A DNA stretch of 41,443 bases from JBOHTO01 sp050733695 (GCA_050733695.1 JBOHTO010000026.1:1-41443); one strand, 5' to 3'; shown: positions 7,028 to 15,594, counted from the stretch's first letter. Numbers and translations: made by a program. The notes: generated from the sequence alone by a model not told the origin.

Positions 7028-9535
7028 CTACTCGTATCGCAGCGCCTGCATGGGGTCAACCCGTGATGCCCTGAGTGCAGGGATGTATCCGGCGCCCAGC
7101 GCGACAAGGGCGATGACGACCGTCGCGATCGCGATCGCCAGCGGGTCGTGGCCCTCCAGTTCGAAAAGCAGCGAACTCGCCGCACGTCCCAGCGCCAGCG
7201 CCGCGGCGACGCCGATCACGCCCCCGATGAGCGTCATCCAGCCAACCTGCCGGAGCACCATTCCGCGCACGCGCTGGCCGTCGGCACCGAGCGCCATGCG
7301 GACACCGATCTCCCGGGTGCGCTGTGCCACCGTGTACGACAGCACGCCGTAAAGACCGACGGCCGCAAGCAGGGTCGCCAGCACGGCGAACGCCGCCGAG
7401 AGGGTGCTGATCATCCGGTCGAGGAACACGTTCTCGCGCACCTGCTGAGGGAGCGTCTTCAGATCCTCGACCGGCAGGTTCGGGTCGAGCCGCTCGATCA
7501 CGCCAGGTACGGCTCGCAGCAGTGATGCCGGTGAGAGCGCTGTCCGCACATAGAAGTTGATCGATCCGATCGATTCATCCTGACGGTATGGTGTGAAGAA
7601 GAGTGGCGGTACCTCTTCCTTCACTTCGCTGTAACTGGCATCCTGCACCAGACCGACGATCTCCGTGTCCAGCTCCTCGCCACGGCCCGCGCCCATGCGC
7701 TTGCCCACCGCGTGCCGTCCGAGGTTGAACTTCTTGGCAAAGGTTTCGTTGACGATGGCGACGTTCGGCGCGCCGGCGTTGTCTGCGAGCGTGAACTCGC
7801 GCCCCGCGAGCATCGGCACACCGAGCGTCCGGAAATAGGCAGGCGCGATCTGGTTGAACCGCGAGCCGGCGTCGGTGTCCGGAGTGCGGCGAAATCCCTC
7901 GACCACGACACTGCTCCCCCAGTTGTCCCCGGAGAGAAGCGGCACCCGCGATGCGGTGACGCCCGTAACACCGGGAAGTGCCGCGAGCTCCTCCTCAACG
8001 CGCGTGAAGAGCGTGCTCGTGCGCGTCGAGTCGTAGCCATTGAGCTCCGGCGATATGCCGAAGGTGACAACGTTGTCCACCTCGATTCCCAGATCCACCC
8101 GGCTGATGTTCGCGAGACTCCTGATGAACAGTCCGGCGGAGATGAGGAGTGTCATCGAGAGCGCGATCTGTGCAGTGACGAGCGATATGCGGAATCGCGC
8201 GGCAGTCCGGTGACCCGAAGGCTGCCCCGTGCTGGCCCTGATCATCGAGATGAGATCGGGTCGCGTGCTGTGGAGCGCGGGAAACATTCCGAAGAGAAGT
8301 CCCGTGCCGATCGACAGGGCAGCCGCGAATAGCAGCACCGGCGGTTCGATCTCCAGTCGCAGCATGGTCGCCCTCTCGGCCGGCAATATCGAGCCGATGC
8401 CCATCAGCGTCCAGTGCGCTATGAGAAGGCTGGCGATGCCGCCCATCGTGGCGAGCAGGACCGACTCGATGAGCAACTGCCGCACGATCTGCCAGCGGCT
8501 CGCTCCGAGCGAGAGACGCACTGCCATCTCCATGGATCGGTTGGCACCGCGCGCCAGCAGCAGATTCGCGACGTTGGCGCACGCGATCAGGAGCACGATC
8601 CCCGTAATCGAGAACAGGAAGATCAGCGGCATTCGCGCCTCGCGATGGATCGAACTCTGTCCGCGTCGACCATCCTCCAGAGTGATCTCCTTCGCCCTGA
8701 ACCGCTCCAGCGTCTGATCGCTCATTCCCTCCTGCAGCGGCGCTTCGACGTCAATGATGATGGGCCGATACAGTGCGTTGATCGCGGTCGTCGCCTGCTG
8801 CATCGACACGCCGGGCTTGAGGCGCGCAAAGAGATACGCCCAGTAACTGCGCCGGTTCTCGAATCCGTCGAAGCCGGGCGACATGAGTCCGCGCATGGAG
8901 ATCGGCACGAAGACCTGCGGCGTGGCGCCGAGCGTCGTACCATCGAAGCCGTTCGGCGCGACGCCGACGATTGTCATGGATTGGCCGTTGACAACGATGT
9001 TCTCGCCGATCACGTCCGGGTTGGCGCCGAGGCGCGTAGCCCAGTAGCTGTGGTCCAGCACCGCAACGAAGTTGGCTCCGATCGCCTCGTCATCGGCCGG
9101 AGTGAGCAGACGTCCGAGCGCCGGTTGAACGCCAAGCAGTGGGAAATAGGAGCCCGAAACGAGCATACCCTCGCCGTTCAGTGTCTGACGCTCGTAGGAA
9201 AGGTTCGCCCCGAATGCGACGTGAGCCGCGATGCCAGTGAACGCGGTCTGCCCGCGCTCGAGATCCCGGAACATGGGATAGCTGAAGACCGCTTCGCAGT
9301 CACCGGCCTCATTGCACGACTGCGAACCGGGTTTTGGTCCTGGAGCAGTCAGGTTGACCAGTTGCTCCGGCTGCGCGACGGGCAGGTCGCGGAGGAGCAT
9401 CTGGTTGAAGAGCGAGAAGATCGCCGCATTCGCTCCGATGCCAAGCGCCAGTGAAATGACGGCGACGGTCGTGACGAAAGGCGTCTTGAAGAGTGTGCGG
9501 AGTGCGAGCTTCAGGTTGACCACGGATGCCCCCAT
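7028..9535 (-). CDS. MacB/FtsX-type ABC permease of the duplicated orphan permease (ADOP) family
   Basis: The chosen ATG at 9535 begins MGASVVNLKLALRTLFKTPF, followed by the first membrane helix (VAVISLALGIGANAAIFSLF) that is characteristic of this family. The 835 residues contain two copies of the MacB periplasmic core plus FtsX unit: the first FtsX block is around FSITGIVLLIACANVANLLL, the second is at the C-terminus with the VAQRTREIGVRMALGA signature and a last helix ending in RVDPMQALRYE. The length matches the family (about 800-900). These permeases usually stand alone without an ATPase gene, as here, and borrow one or act in export of unknown molecules. A further 136 in-frame residues upstream have no membrane or domain character, so the longer start was rejected. 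Divergent from the YggX-like gene. Confidence 0.92.
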   Translation of the reverse strand: MGASVVNLKLALRTLFKTPFVTTVAVISLALGIGANAAIFSLFNQMLLRDLPVAQPEQLVNLTAPGPKPGSQSCNEAGDCEAVFSYPMFRDLERGQTAFTGIAAHVAFGANLSYERQTLNGEGMLVSGSYFPLLGVQPALGRLLTPADDEAIGANFVAVLDHSYWATRLGANPDVIGENIVVNGQSMTIVGVAPNGFDGTTLGATPQVFVPISMRGLMSPGFDGFENRRSYWAYLFARLKPGVSMQQATTAINALYRPIIIDVEAPLQEGMSDQTLERFRAKEITLEDGRRGQSSIHREARMPLIFLFSITGIVLLIACANVANLLLARGANRSMEMAVRLSLGASRWQIVRQLLIESVLLATMGGIASLLIAHWTLMGIGSILPAERATMLRLEIEPPVLLFAAALSIGTGLLFGMFPALHSTRPDLISMIRASTGQPSGHRTAARFRISLVTAQIALSMTLLISAGLFIRSLANISRVDLGIEVDNVVTFGISPELNGYDSTRTSTLFTRVEEELAALPGVTGVTASRVPLLSGDNWGSSVVVEGFRRTPDTDAGSRFNQIAPAYFRTLGVPMLAGREFTLADNAGAPNVAIVNETFAKKFNLGRHAVGKRMGAGRGEELDTEIVGLVQDASYSEVKEEVPPLFFTPYRQDESIGSINFYVRTALSPASLLRAVPGVIERLDPNLPVEDLKTLPQQVRENVFLDRMISTLSAAFAVLATLLAAVGLYGVLSYTVAQRTREIGVRMALGADGQRVRGMVLRQVGWMTLIGGVIGVAAALALGRAASSLLFELEGHDPLAIAIATVVIALVALGAGYIPALRASRVDPMQALRYE

Positions 9536-9822
9536 GAAGATTCCGGACGTAACGCGCCGGTAACCATCTGTCGATGCTGCGCTGAAATGCGGACCGTCGC
9601 ATGATCGTGCGGAGGCCGCACATGGTGCCGTACGGAGTTCGGGGGGTGGACGTGTCAGGACAAGGGGAGCTGATACGTCCCCGCCCGCGCGTGCCCACCC
9701 CGGAACGGCGCGGTTGCTGCCCCGGATCGTTAGCTTCATGAGTGGCGCCGTGCACCGCGCCCGAAGAAGACCGCCGTCCTTCGCGAACCGGGTGATGACT
9801 GTCCCAATGACATGAGGCCGAC

Positions 9823-10101
9823 ATGGCAGATGTGACCTGCACTCGCTGCGGCGAGACCCGGGTGGGGTTCGACCGCCCTCCCTTTCCTGGCGCGATTGGC
9901 GCGAAGATTCAGGCCGAGGCGTGCCAGGAATGCTGGGCGGCATGGCTCAAGCAGCAGACGATGCTGATCAATCACTACGGCCTGAACGTTATGGATCCCC
10001 AGGCGCGCGCCTTTCTCACCCGCAACATGGAAGCGTTCTTCTTCAAGAGCGGGAAGGAAGAAGACGTGGACACGAGCCGGAAGGGCTCGATCAACTGGTG
10101 A
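9823..10101 (+). CDS. YggX-like Fe(II)-trafficking / oxidative damage protection protein
   Basis: The 92-residue product has the YggX core: PPFPGAIGAKIQAEACQECW followed by LKQQTMLINHYGLNVMDPQA and a final MEAFFF helix, matching E. coli YggX at the GELGKRIYN, WxxWxxKQTMLINE and MVNFLF positions. Unlike E. coli YggX, the N-terminus carries CTRCGET and a later CQEC, giving four cysteines that could bind a metal. Members protect iron-sulfur enzymes against oxidants and are thought to handle Fe(II). The 287-base region upstream is shared with the divergent permease gene and must hold both promoters; none was clear enough to place. Confidence 0.85.
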   Translation: MADVTCTRCGETRVGFDRPPFPGAIGAKIQAEACQECWAAWLKQQTMLINHYGLNVMDPQARAFLTRNMEAFFFKSGKEEDVDTSRKGSINW

Positions 10102-10143
10102 ACGAGTCGAGTGCGGCGTTCAGACACAGGTGGAAGGGTGGGT

Positions 10144-10155
10144 GGGGGGGGGGGG
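10144..10155. repeat. G12 homopolymer in the leader of the glycosidase gene
   Basis: Twelve consecutive G residues end 13 bases before the ATG of the family-3 glycosidase and merge with its probable ribosome site (GGAGGG). Such tracts vary in length by slippage and could alter the spacing or structure of the leader, or they may be a sequencing artefact. Confidence 0.8.
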
Positions 10156-10168
10156 AGGGCTATAGTCG

Positions 10169-12022
10169 ATGAGTGACGCAGGCATGATGAGGATCGAGCG
10201 CCGGGCAGTCGCGCCTCTGGCAGCAGTACTGATTCTGCTGGCCGCGGCATGGACGGCACGCGCGGCGACGAGGGCAGCCGCACCCGAGATGGCCTTTGTG
10301 CAGAGCGATCCGGACTCCGCCGCATGGGTCGATTCCGTACTCGCGACGCTCACGCTGCGCGAGAAGGCAGCCCAGATGGTCTGGCCGACGGTGCTCGGCG
10401 ACTACGTATCCAGCGACTCGCCGCAGTGGGAGCGAGTTCGCCAACAGATCGTGGAGGAGAAGGTCGGAGGCTTCACGATTTCGGTCGGATCGCCGCTCGA
10501 GATCGCGGTCAAGCTCAACGCCATGCAGCGAATGAGCGAGACGCCGCTGCTGATCGGCGCGGATGTCGAGTTCGGGGCCGGGTACCGCGCACGCGGTGGG
10601 TACCTTCTTCCGAACGCCATCTACCTCGGCGGGGCCGTGGTTTTTCCGCCGCAGATGGCCGTGGGCGCCACGGGCGATACGTCGCTCGCGTACGCGCAGG
10701 GACGCGTGACCGCACTCGAGGCGCGCGCGATCGGGATCCACATTGCGTACTCGCCGATCCTGGACGTCAACAACAATCCGGCAAACCCGGTCATCAACAC
10801 GCGCTCCTACGGCGCCGATCCGGAGCTCGCTGCCCGGCTTGGCGCGGCATTCGTACGCGGCGTTCAGGACAACGGCATGATCGCGACGGGGAAGCACTTC
10901 CCCGGCCATGGCGACACCGGGGTGAACTCCCACCTCGCGCTTCCCGTGGTCACGGTCTCCCGCGCCCGGTTGGACAGCGTGGAGCTGGTTCCATTTCGCG
11001 CTGCCGAACGCGCGGGTGTGGGCGCGATCATGACGTTTCACGGGTCCATGCCGGCGCTGGATTCTTCGGGCGTACCGGGTACCCTCTCACGCGCCGTGCT
11101 CACGGACCTGCTGCGCGAGGAAATGGGATTCGACGGGCTCATCATATCGGACGCGATGGACATGCGCGGAGTGCTCGACGAGTACGGAGCAACGGAAGCG
11201 GCCAAGCGTGCGGTAGCAGCCGGCGCGGACATCCTGATCCAGCCGCTGGATGTCGCTGAAACAATCGATGCAGTCGTGGCCGGCGTGAGCGAAGGACGGT
11301 ACACCGAAGCACGCCTGGACACCGCCGTGCGGCGGATTCTGGGAGCAAAGGTGCGGGTCGGGCTCGATCGTGGCGCCATGGTGGATGTCGGCGAAGCGCG
11401 AAACGTGGTCGATGCCGCCGAGCATCAGGATGTGGCGAATACTGTCGCGGAGCGGTCGATAACGCTCGTCAGGGACACGGGAGAACGGATTCCCCTGACG
11501 TCTCTCGACCGCGCCGCGCGGATACTGTCCGTGACACTGGCGCGGCGGACTGATCTCGCGGCCGGCCAAACCTTCAACGCGGAGCTGCGCCGGCGATTTC
11601 CGCGTCTCGTCGCCCACTACGTGAATGCCGACGAGCCGGGCAACGACTTCGAACGGCTCCTGCCGGCGTCGGACTCGGCTGATGCGGTGATCGTCAGCTC
11701 CTATGTGTCGCACGCATGGAACGCGACATCCGCCGCCGCACCCACTGCATTCGTCGAATTCGTGCGTGGCCTCCTGGCGCGCGGCAACGATCCGATCGTC
11801 GTTGCCATGGGCAATCCCTATCTGCTGCAGCAGATCCCTGAAGTCTCCACCTACGTAGTGGCATGGGGCGGCTTTCCCGTATCGCAGCGTGCGGCAGCTC
11901 GCGCGCTATCGGGAGTGATTCCGATCACTGGCCGCCTGCCGATCGCGATTCCGCCGGAAGCCGAACTGTGGGCGGGCGAGAGTCGCAGTGCAGGAGCGAC
12001 AATGCCGTCCGGTTCGCAGTGA
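10169..12022 (+). CDS. Secreted glycoside hydrolase family 3 protein (beta-N-acetylhexosaminidase/beta-glucosidase type)
   Basis: The 617-residue product starts with a signal peptide (APLAAVLILLAAAWTARA), so it acts outside the cytoplasmic membrane. The N-terminal TIM barrel shows LTLREKAAQMVWP, the KHFPGHGDTGV motif (from Lys242) and the nucleophile region LIISDAMDMRGV with Asp328. A GH3 C-terminal alpha/beta domain follows (MGNPYLLQQIP, VAWGGFPVSQRAAARALSG). In NagZ-type enzymes the acid/base dyad is Asp-Ser/Thr-His after KHFPGHG; here the position reads Asn253-Ser-His255, so the Asp is replaced while the His is kept. It may be a hexosaminidase with altered kinetics or a different glycosidase. 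ATG at 10169 is nine bases after GGAGGG; ATGs at 10184 and 10187 are alternatives. Confidence 0.9.
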   Translation: MSDAGMMRIERRAVAPLAAVLILLAAAWTARAATRAAAPEMAFVQSDPDSAAWVDSVLATLTLREKAAQMVWPTVLGDYVSSDSPQWERVRQQIVEEKVGGFTISVGSPLEIAVKLNAMQRMSETPLLIGADVEFGAGYRARGGYLLPNAIYLGGAVVFPPQMAVGATGDTSLAYAQGRVTALEARAIGIHIAYSPILDVNNNPANPVINTRSYGADPELAARLGAAFVRGVQDNGMIATGKHFPGHGDTGVNSHLALPVVTVSRARLDSVELVPFRAAERAGVGAIMTFHGSMPALDSSGVPGTLSRAVLTDLLREEMGFDGLIISDAMDMRGVLDEYGATEAAKRAVAAGADILIQPLDVAETIDAVVAGVSEGRYTEARLDTAVRRILGAKVRVGLDRGAMVDVGEARNVVDAAEHQDVANTVAERSITLVRDTGERIPLTSLDRAARILSVTLARRTDLAAGQTFNAELRRRFPRLVAHYVNADEPGNDFERLLPASDSADAVIVSSYVSHAWNATSAAAPTAFVEFVRGLLARGNDPIVVAMGNPYLLQQIPEVSTYVVAWGGFPVSQRAAARALSGVIPITGRLPIAIPPEAELWAGESRSAGATMPSGSQ

Positions 12023-12027
12023 CGTAG

Positions 12028-12046
12028 GCGTACAGGGCCCGTACGC
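12028..12046. terminator. Hairpin after the glycosidase gene
   Basis: GCGTAC (12028-12033) pairs perfectly with GTACGC (12041-12046) around a seven-base loop, six bases after the stop codon. There is no T-run, so intrinsic termination is uncertain. Confidence 0.35.
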
Positions 12047-12076
12047 GTGATCGCGGACGTTGTGATCGGATAACTG

Positions 12077-12107
12077 TTGACTGTCGTCTCCGAAGCGCGT
12101 ATATACT
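12077..12107 (+). promoter_or_regulatory. Sigma-70-type promoter upstream of the NrtR-like gene
   Basis: TTGACT at 12077 is followed, after 17 bases, by TATATA at 12100 (or TATACT at 12102 with 19). It lies in the spacer after the glycosidase gene and reads toward the regulator gene. AT-rich words like these stand out in this GC-rich sequence. Confidence 0.5.
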
Positions 12108-12166
12108 CGCCGCGCGACGAAGTCATGGTTTAGTATCGCGACAGCACCAAATCCGCAGGTCCGCCA

Positions 12167-12196
12167 TTGACTTTAGTGACACATTGTTACTAATTG
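12167..12196 (+). promoter_or_regulatory. Promoter with an embedded NrtR-type palindromic operator
   Basis: A 21-bp near-palindrome spans 12173-12193: the left half TTAGTGACA and right half TGTTACTAA are complementary at eight of nine positions around a CAT centre. It falls between a TTGACT (12167-12172) and a TAATTG (12191-12196) spaced 18 bases apart. Nudix-related NrtR repressors bind palindromes of this size and AT-rich ends, so a dimer here would block its own promoter. If this promoter is used, transcription would start only about 25-30 bases before the GTG at 12230. Confidence 0.65.
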
Positions 12197-12229
12197 TCGC
12201 GTGATGCGCGACCGCCCCCACGCCGCTTC

Positions 12230-12910
12230 GTGAAGAGCACAACTCGCCGCGCGACGATCTCCATCGAGGTCGTCCTGTTCACTCCGCATGGCAAGGGTCT
12301 CGCCGCGCTTCTGCGCCGCAACCCGGATGCCCGATCGCGCGAGCGGTGGTCGCTCCCCTGGGATGCACCACGCGCCGATGAATCGCTGGGCGAAGCGGCG
12401 CTGAGAATCGCGCGCGCGCCGCTGGGCGTCGACCCGAGCTGGCTGGAACAGTCAGGAGCATTCGGCCAGGAGCGCAGACATCCAGGTGATGCGAACGTCT
12501 CGATTGCATTCGTGGGCCTCATACCGGCCGGCGCTCCTGCGGTTGTCGGTGGCGACGACGCCTGGTTTCAGCTCACCGAACTCCCCACTCTCGCGCCCCG
12601 GCACAAGGCGATCGTGGAGGGGGCGCTGGAAGCGGTGCAGGCGAGAATGGACCATGCCCCCATCGCCTTTCGCCTGCTCCCGGCCACCTTCACCCTGAGC
12701 GACCTGCAGCAGGTTTACGAATTGCTGCTCGGGCGACGGCTGCACAAGGCGAGCTTCCGCCGAGCGTTGCAGGCGGCATGGCTGGTGGAGCCTACCGATG
12801 AATGGCGGAGCGAGGGGCGTGGCCGGCCGGCGCAGCTCTTTCGGTATGCGCCCAGGAAGCGTCGCGCCAGCCGGCGCGGAGTTCGCTTCGAGCTGCTCGC
12901 AGGCGGTTAG
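12230..12910 (+). CDS. NrtR-like transcriptional regulator with degenerate Nudix domain
   Basis: The product has an N-terminal Nudix-like fold (ISIEVVLFTPHGKGLAALL, then WSLPWDAPRADESLGEAALR) and a C-terminal winged helix (FTLSDLQQVYELLLGRRL then KASFRRALQAAWLV, closing GRPAQLFRY). This is the architecture of NrtR, which controls NAD biosynthesis genes and senses ADP-ribose. The Nudix box GX5EX7REUXEEXGU is lost: the catalytic REXXEE glutamates are replaced (ALRIARAPLGVD), so it should bind but not hydrolyse its ligand. The GTG at 12230 gives MKSTTRRATISIEVV; a TTG at 12194 would abut the operator and is less likely. No NAD gene lies nearby, so targets other than itself are presumably elsewhere. 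About 227 residues from GTG. Confidence 0.85.
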   Translation: MKSTTRRATISIEVVLFTPHGKGLAALLRRNPDARSRERWSLPWDAPRADESLGEAALRIARAPLGVDPSWLEQSGAFGQERRHPGDANVSIAFVGLIPAGAPAVVGGDDAWFQLTELPTLAPRHKAIVEGALEAVQARMDHAPIAFRLLPATFTLSDLQQVYELLLGRRLHKASFRRALQAAWLVEPTDEWRSEGRGRPAQLFRYAPRKRRASRRGVRFELLAGG

Positions 12911-12960
12911 TGGCCGGCGGCTGGCGCCATGCTGGTCCCCCCCCTTGCGCGACTCCGCGA

Positions 12961-12981
12961 TTAGTACCAATATGTGTTTAA
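12961..12981. promoter_or_regulatory. Possible second NrtR-like site
   Basis: The 21 bases here begin TTAGT and end TTTAA and agree with the 12173-12193 operator at 13 of 21 positions, including both outer ends. The internal symmetry is weaker. It sits just upstream of the small gene at 13001, so that gene might belong to the same regulon. Confidence 0.3.
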
Positions 12982-13000
12982 GAACGAAAGGAGCAACCCG

Positions 13001-13294
13001 GTGCTGGCATACCTCGACAGTCTGTGCGCCGCCCTGCTCGCGCGGAAACAGGAGGAGGTTCATCGCCTTCTGAAGCATCCGCTCGCCCGCGCCCTGCCGC
13101 GCCGGGTCCGGGATGAAGCCCTCGCGATCGCGCGCATCGGACCGCACGGCATGCGCGCACCCATCAACACTCTTCGCTTCTACCATCAGACCACGCATCT
13201 GCTTGGCAGGCGGAGCGCACCGGGCGTGCACCGCGACAGCGCGGACGCCGAGGCGTCGCAGATGGAGCTCCCGCTGCGCGCAGCGGTCGGGTAG
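13001..13294 (+). CDS. Small hypothetical helical protein
   Basis: GTG at 13001 is preceded by a strong ribosome site (AAAGGAG, 12987-12993) at ideal spacing, so it is preferred over a GTG at 12974. The 97-residue product (starting LAYLDSLCAALLARKQEEV) is predicted helical, basic and without signal peptide or membrane segment. It contains HPLARALPRRVRDEALAIAR and RFYHQTTHLLG. I do not recognise the family. It follows the NrtR-like gene by 90 bases with a weak copy of that regulator's operator between them. Confidence 0.65.
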   Translation: MLAYLDSLCAALLARKQEEVHRLLKHPLARALPRRVRDEALAIARIGPHGMRAPINTLRFYHQTTHLLGRRSAPGVHRDSADAEASQMELPLRAAVG

Positions 13295-13388
13295 CAGACG
13301 GCGGGCCACTCCAACAAGGATTCCCGCCTTCGCGGACATGGCGGCCGTTGAGAAAGCGCTGCCGCCTTCGCGATAGAACGACGATCGG

Positions 13389-13661
13389 CTAGCGCCGAGA
13401 CGACTGCCAGCGAAGGATCGCGCTGGCCAGCGCCACATTGTCGGATGCGATTCGGTACAGCTCGTTGAAAACCGCAGCCCGAGTCGCACCCTCGCTCTCG
13501 GCGATCACCGGCGGGGGATGTCCGGACCGGCGCAGAGGATCGGCGCGCCGCTCCACCGAAACGCGCGCCCTGAAAACCGCGTCGGTCGCCGCTTCGCCCT
13601 CGATGGCGACATAACCGCCGCCCGGTAGTTCACGCGTGTATAGCACAGCCGAACCGTCCAT
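13389..13661 (-). CDS. Small hypothetical protein
   Basis: From an ATG at 13661 the 90-residue product begins MDGSAVLYTRELPGGGYVAI, continues with EGEAATDAVFRARVSVERR and ends with VFNELYRIASDNVALASAIL. The alternation of strands then helices and the codon use resemble a real cytoplasmic protein, but I do not recognise it. The frame is open upstream to about 13724 and the start is uncertain because no clear ribosome site is visible. It is downstream of, and on the same strand as, the NlpC/P60 gene, with a 111-base gap. Confidence 0.5.
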   Translation of the reverse strand: MDGSAVLYTRELPGGGYVAIEGEAATDAVFRARVSVERRADPLRRSGHPPPVIAESEGATRAAVFNELYRIASDNVALASAILRWQSSRR

Positions 13662-13772
13662 TGGATCGAGGGGAGAAGGGCCGGGAGCGATGCTGAAGCC
13701 GCCCGGATCTGCTCGGCCGGGCACCCAAGATAGGAAACGAAGAATCCGGCCGCCATACGAAAGTGATCAGCA

Positions 13773-14447
13773 TCACCAATCTGTCGCGAGGTTGGGGTCG
13801 TTCGTTTGAATCAGTCTACGGACGGCGATCAGCCGCTGCCGGAACCAGGATCGGCCGGTCACGGATCGAGTGAGCACGTCCAGCTTCACCCGCCTTCCAC
13901 CGCTCGAGGCATGGATGATCGTGTCAGCACCGATGTAGATCGCGATGTGCTGAGCGCCGCGCTGAGCACCGCGCCCGCCGTAGAAGAAGAGCAGGTCCCC
14001 CGGGCGGAGGTCTCCGGGATAGGGGGCATCGCCGACTCCCGCCTGCTCCGCAGCCGTCCTCGGGAGTCCAATTCCATGGTGCGCAAAGACATAACGGACA
14101 AACCCGGAGCAATCGAACCCATCCGTCGTCGTCCCGCCCCACTCGTACGGTGTGCCGAGGAGCATCCGCGCGGTCTGGACGATGTCCTCGCCGGTTGCCG
14201 GCCGAGCCACGGCTTCGCTGTCCGCGTCGCTCGGGGCCAGGCTTCCTCCTCCCGGCCCCCCACCCGCCGGCGCGGATGGCCCACCACCGATGTCGACGCC
14301 TATGTCGACGCCTATGTCGGCGGCGGCCGAGGCGACGGCACCCGGCATCTGGCCGTGGGAGGCCCGGGGAAGAGCCGCACTCAGCAGGGCCACAACGCCC
14401 AGTGCACCGGCGCTCGCGGGCGAAAAGCTCAGGAAAGCAGGCATCAT
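13773..14447 (-). CDS. Secreted NlpC/P60 cell-wall peptidase
   Basis: The 224-residue product starts with a signal peptide (FLSFSPASAGALGVVALLSA), then a low-complexity linker with a tandem IGVDIGVDIGGG and a Pro/Gly stretch, and ends in an NlpC/P60 domain. Catalytic Cys113 lies in GFDCSGFVRYVF, His167 in AQHIAIYIG and a third polar position at His179. The LLGTPYEWGG strand and DLRPGDLLFF are family hallmarks. Such enzymes cut the gamma-D-Glu to diaminopimelate bond in peptidoglycan stem peptides. Start chosen at the first of two adjacent ATGs (14447); a GTG at 14492 would give an arginine-rich extension. It is downstream of the ligD-type operon on the same strand. Confidence 0.92.
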   Translation of the reverse strand: MMPAFLSFSPASAGALGVVALLSAALPRASHGQMPGAVASAAADIGVDIGVDIGGGPSAPAGGGPGGGSLAPSDADSEAVARPATGEDIVQTARMLLGTPYEWGGTTTDGFDCSGFVRYVFAHHGIGLPRTAAEQAGVGDAPYPGDLRPGDLLFFYGGRGAQRGAQHIAIYIGADTIIHASSGGRRVKLDVLTRSVTGRSWFRQRLIAVRRLIQTNDPNLATDW

Positions 14448-14568
14448 GATGTCTGACGAAGGCGACCGCCGGCATGTCACACGCCGGATCACGCTCGCCG
14501 TGTGCGCTCCGTCTCACCTCGGACGGCGGCCGGCCTGGAGCTGTGAGGTGCGTGACATTGGACCGGTC

Positions 14569-15594
14569 TCAGGGCTTCGAGAGGAGCCGTTTCAGGCGAT
14601 TCGGGCGGTGCATGATGGCAGTCCACGCGCGCGCCGCCGCGGGCGCCAGGCTGGGAACGGATCGAATGGTGTAGCGCGCGGGGTCTGCAGTGCGGCGGAG
14701 ACTGCTCCACGAGATGGGCATTGAGACCGTCGCGCCATCGCGCGCCCGAATGGCGAAGACCGCTGCGACCGACTTGCCGCGCACGTTCTGCTGATAATCG
14801 ACGTAGACGCTACCGCGCGGTCGCGCCGATACCTTGCGCGTCACGGTTGTGCGGTTCGCATCCTTCGCGACTACGCGGCGGGCGATGAGCTCCGCGACTG
14901 CGATGGCCGCATCGTAGCCGGTTCCGGGCGGCAGAGGCAGGTAGACGTGCAGGCCGCGTGAGCCCGACGTCTTCAGTGCGCCGTGCAGCCCCGCTTCGTC
15001 GAGCTCGCGTTTCACCATCCTGGCGACGTGCACGACATCGGCGAACTCCGCGCCGTCCACGGGATCAAGATCGAGTATGGAGTAATCAGCTTCGTCCAGC
15101 GAATCGACGCGAGAATGCCATGGGTCCACGGAGATGACGCCGAGCTGCACCGTGTGGAGCAGCGTCGGAAGATCACCGCCTACGAAGCGCGGCTGCCTGC
15201 CCGCTTTCTCGACGGAGACCAGCGCGGTTCGAACACCGGGCGGTGTCGAGTCCCCGGCGCTGTGCTGGAAGAAGGACACGCCCGCGATTCCGTCGGGGAA
15301 TCGTCGCAGTACGAGCGGCCGGCCGTCGATCTCGGGAAGGATCGCGGTGCTGACGGCGGCGTAATACCGCATGAGGTCGCCTTTCGTGCAGCCGTCGTTC
15401 GGAAAGAAGACCTTGTCGAGGCTCGTCACATCGAGCGAACGCCCATCGTGAAACTCCAATGAACCATTGCCGCCCATGCGTTCGATCCGATCGAGGTGCC
15501 GGATGACATCTGCGTTGCCGGACGCGGACTTCCGGCGCTCTGTCGCGCGCTTTCCTGACTTGTCCTTCTTCGAGGCTGCACGCCTGTGCTTCAT
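14569..15594 (-). CDS. LigD-type polymerase/primase domain protein
   Basis: The ATG at 15594 has an excellent ribosome site (AGGAGG five bases upstream), so this 341-residue protein is made as a separate polypeptide. It matches the polymerase domain of bacterial end-joining LigD: LDVTSLDKVFFPNDGCTKGD, then GRPLVLRRFPDGIAG and FFQH, the catalytic SILDLDP aspartates, TSGSRGLHVYLPLP, and YVDYQQNVRGKSVAAVF with the third acidic residue. Such archaeo-eukaryotic primase-like enzymes add ribonucleotides or deoxyribonucleotides at broken DNA ends together with Ku. The frame extends upstream into sequence for the end of a ligase domain. A basic N-terminal stretch of about 30 residues precedes the domain. 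No ku gene is in the window. Confidence 0.92.
   Translation of the reverse strand: MKHRRAASKKDKSGKRATERRKSASGNADVIRHLDRIERMGGNGSLEFHDGRSLDVTSLDKVFFPNDGCTKGDLMRYYAAVSTAILPEIDGRPLVLRRFPDGIAGVSFFQHSAGDSTPPGVRTALVSVEKAGRQPRFVGGDLPTLLHTVQLGVISVDPWHSRVDSLDEADYSILDLDPVDGAEFADVVHVARMVKRELDEAGLHGALKTSGSRGLHVYLPLPPGTGYDAAIAVAELIARRVVAKDANRTTVTRKVSARPRGSVYVDYQQNVRGKSVAAVFAIRARDGATVSMPISWSSLRRTADPARYTIRSVPSLAPAAARAWTAIMHRPNRLKRLLSKP

Noticed and set aside
8414..9454. Long plus-strand frame (346 codons) opposite the permease gene
   Set aside because: Arg/His-rich translation without domain or ribosome site; it is an antisense shadow of the MacB-type gene.
9536..9943. N-terminal extension of the permease
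   Set aside because: The 136 extra residues are Arg/Pro-rich and overlap the divergent YggX-like gene; the ATG at 9535 opens with the family's usual N-terminus.
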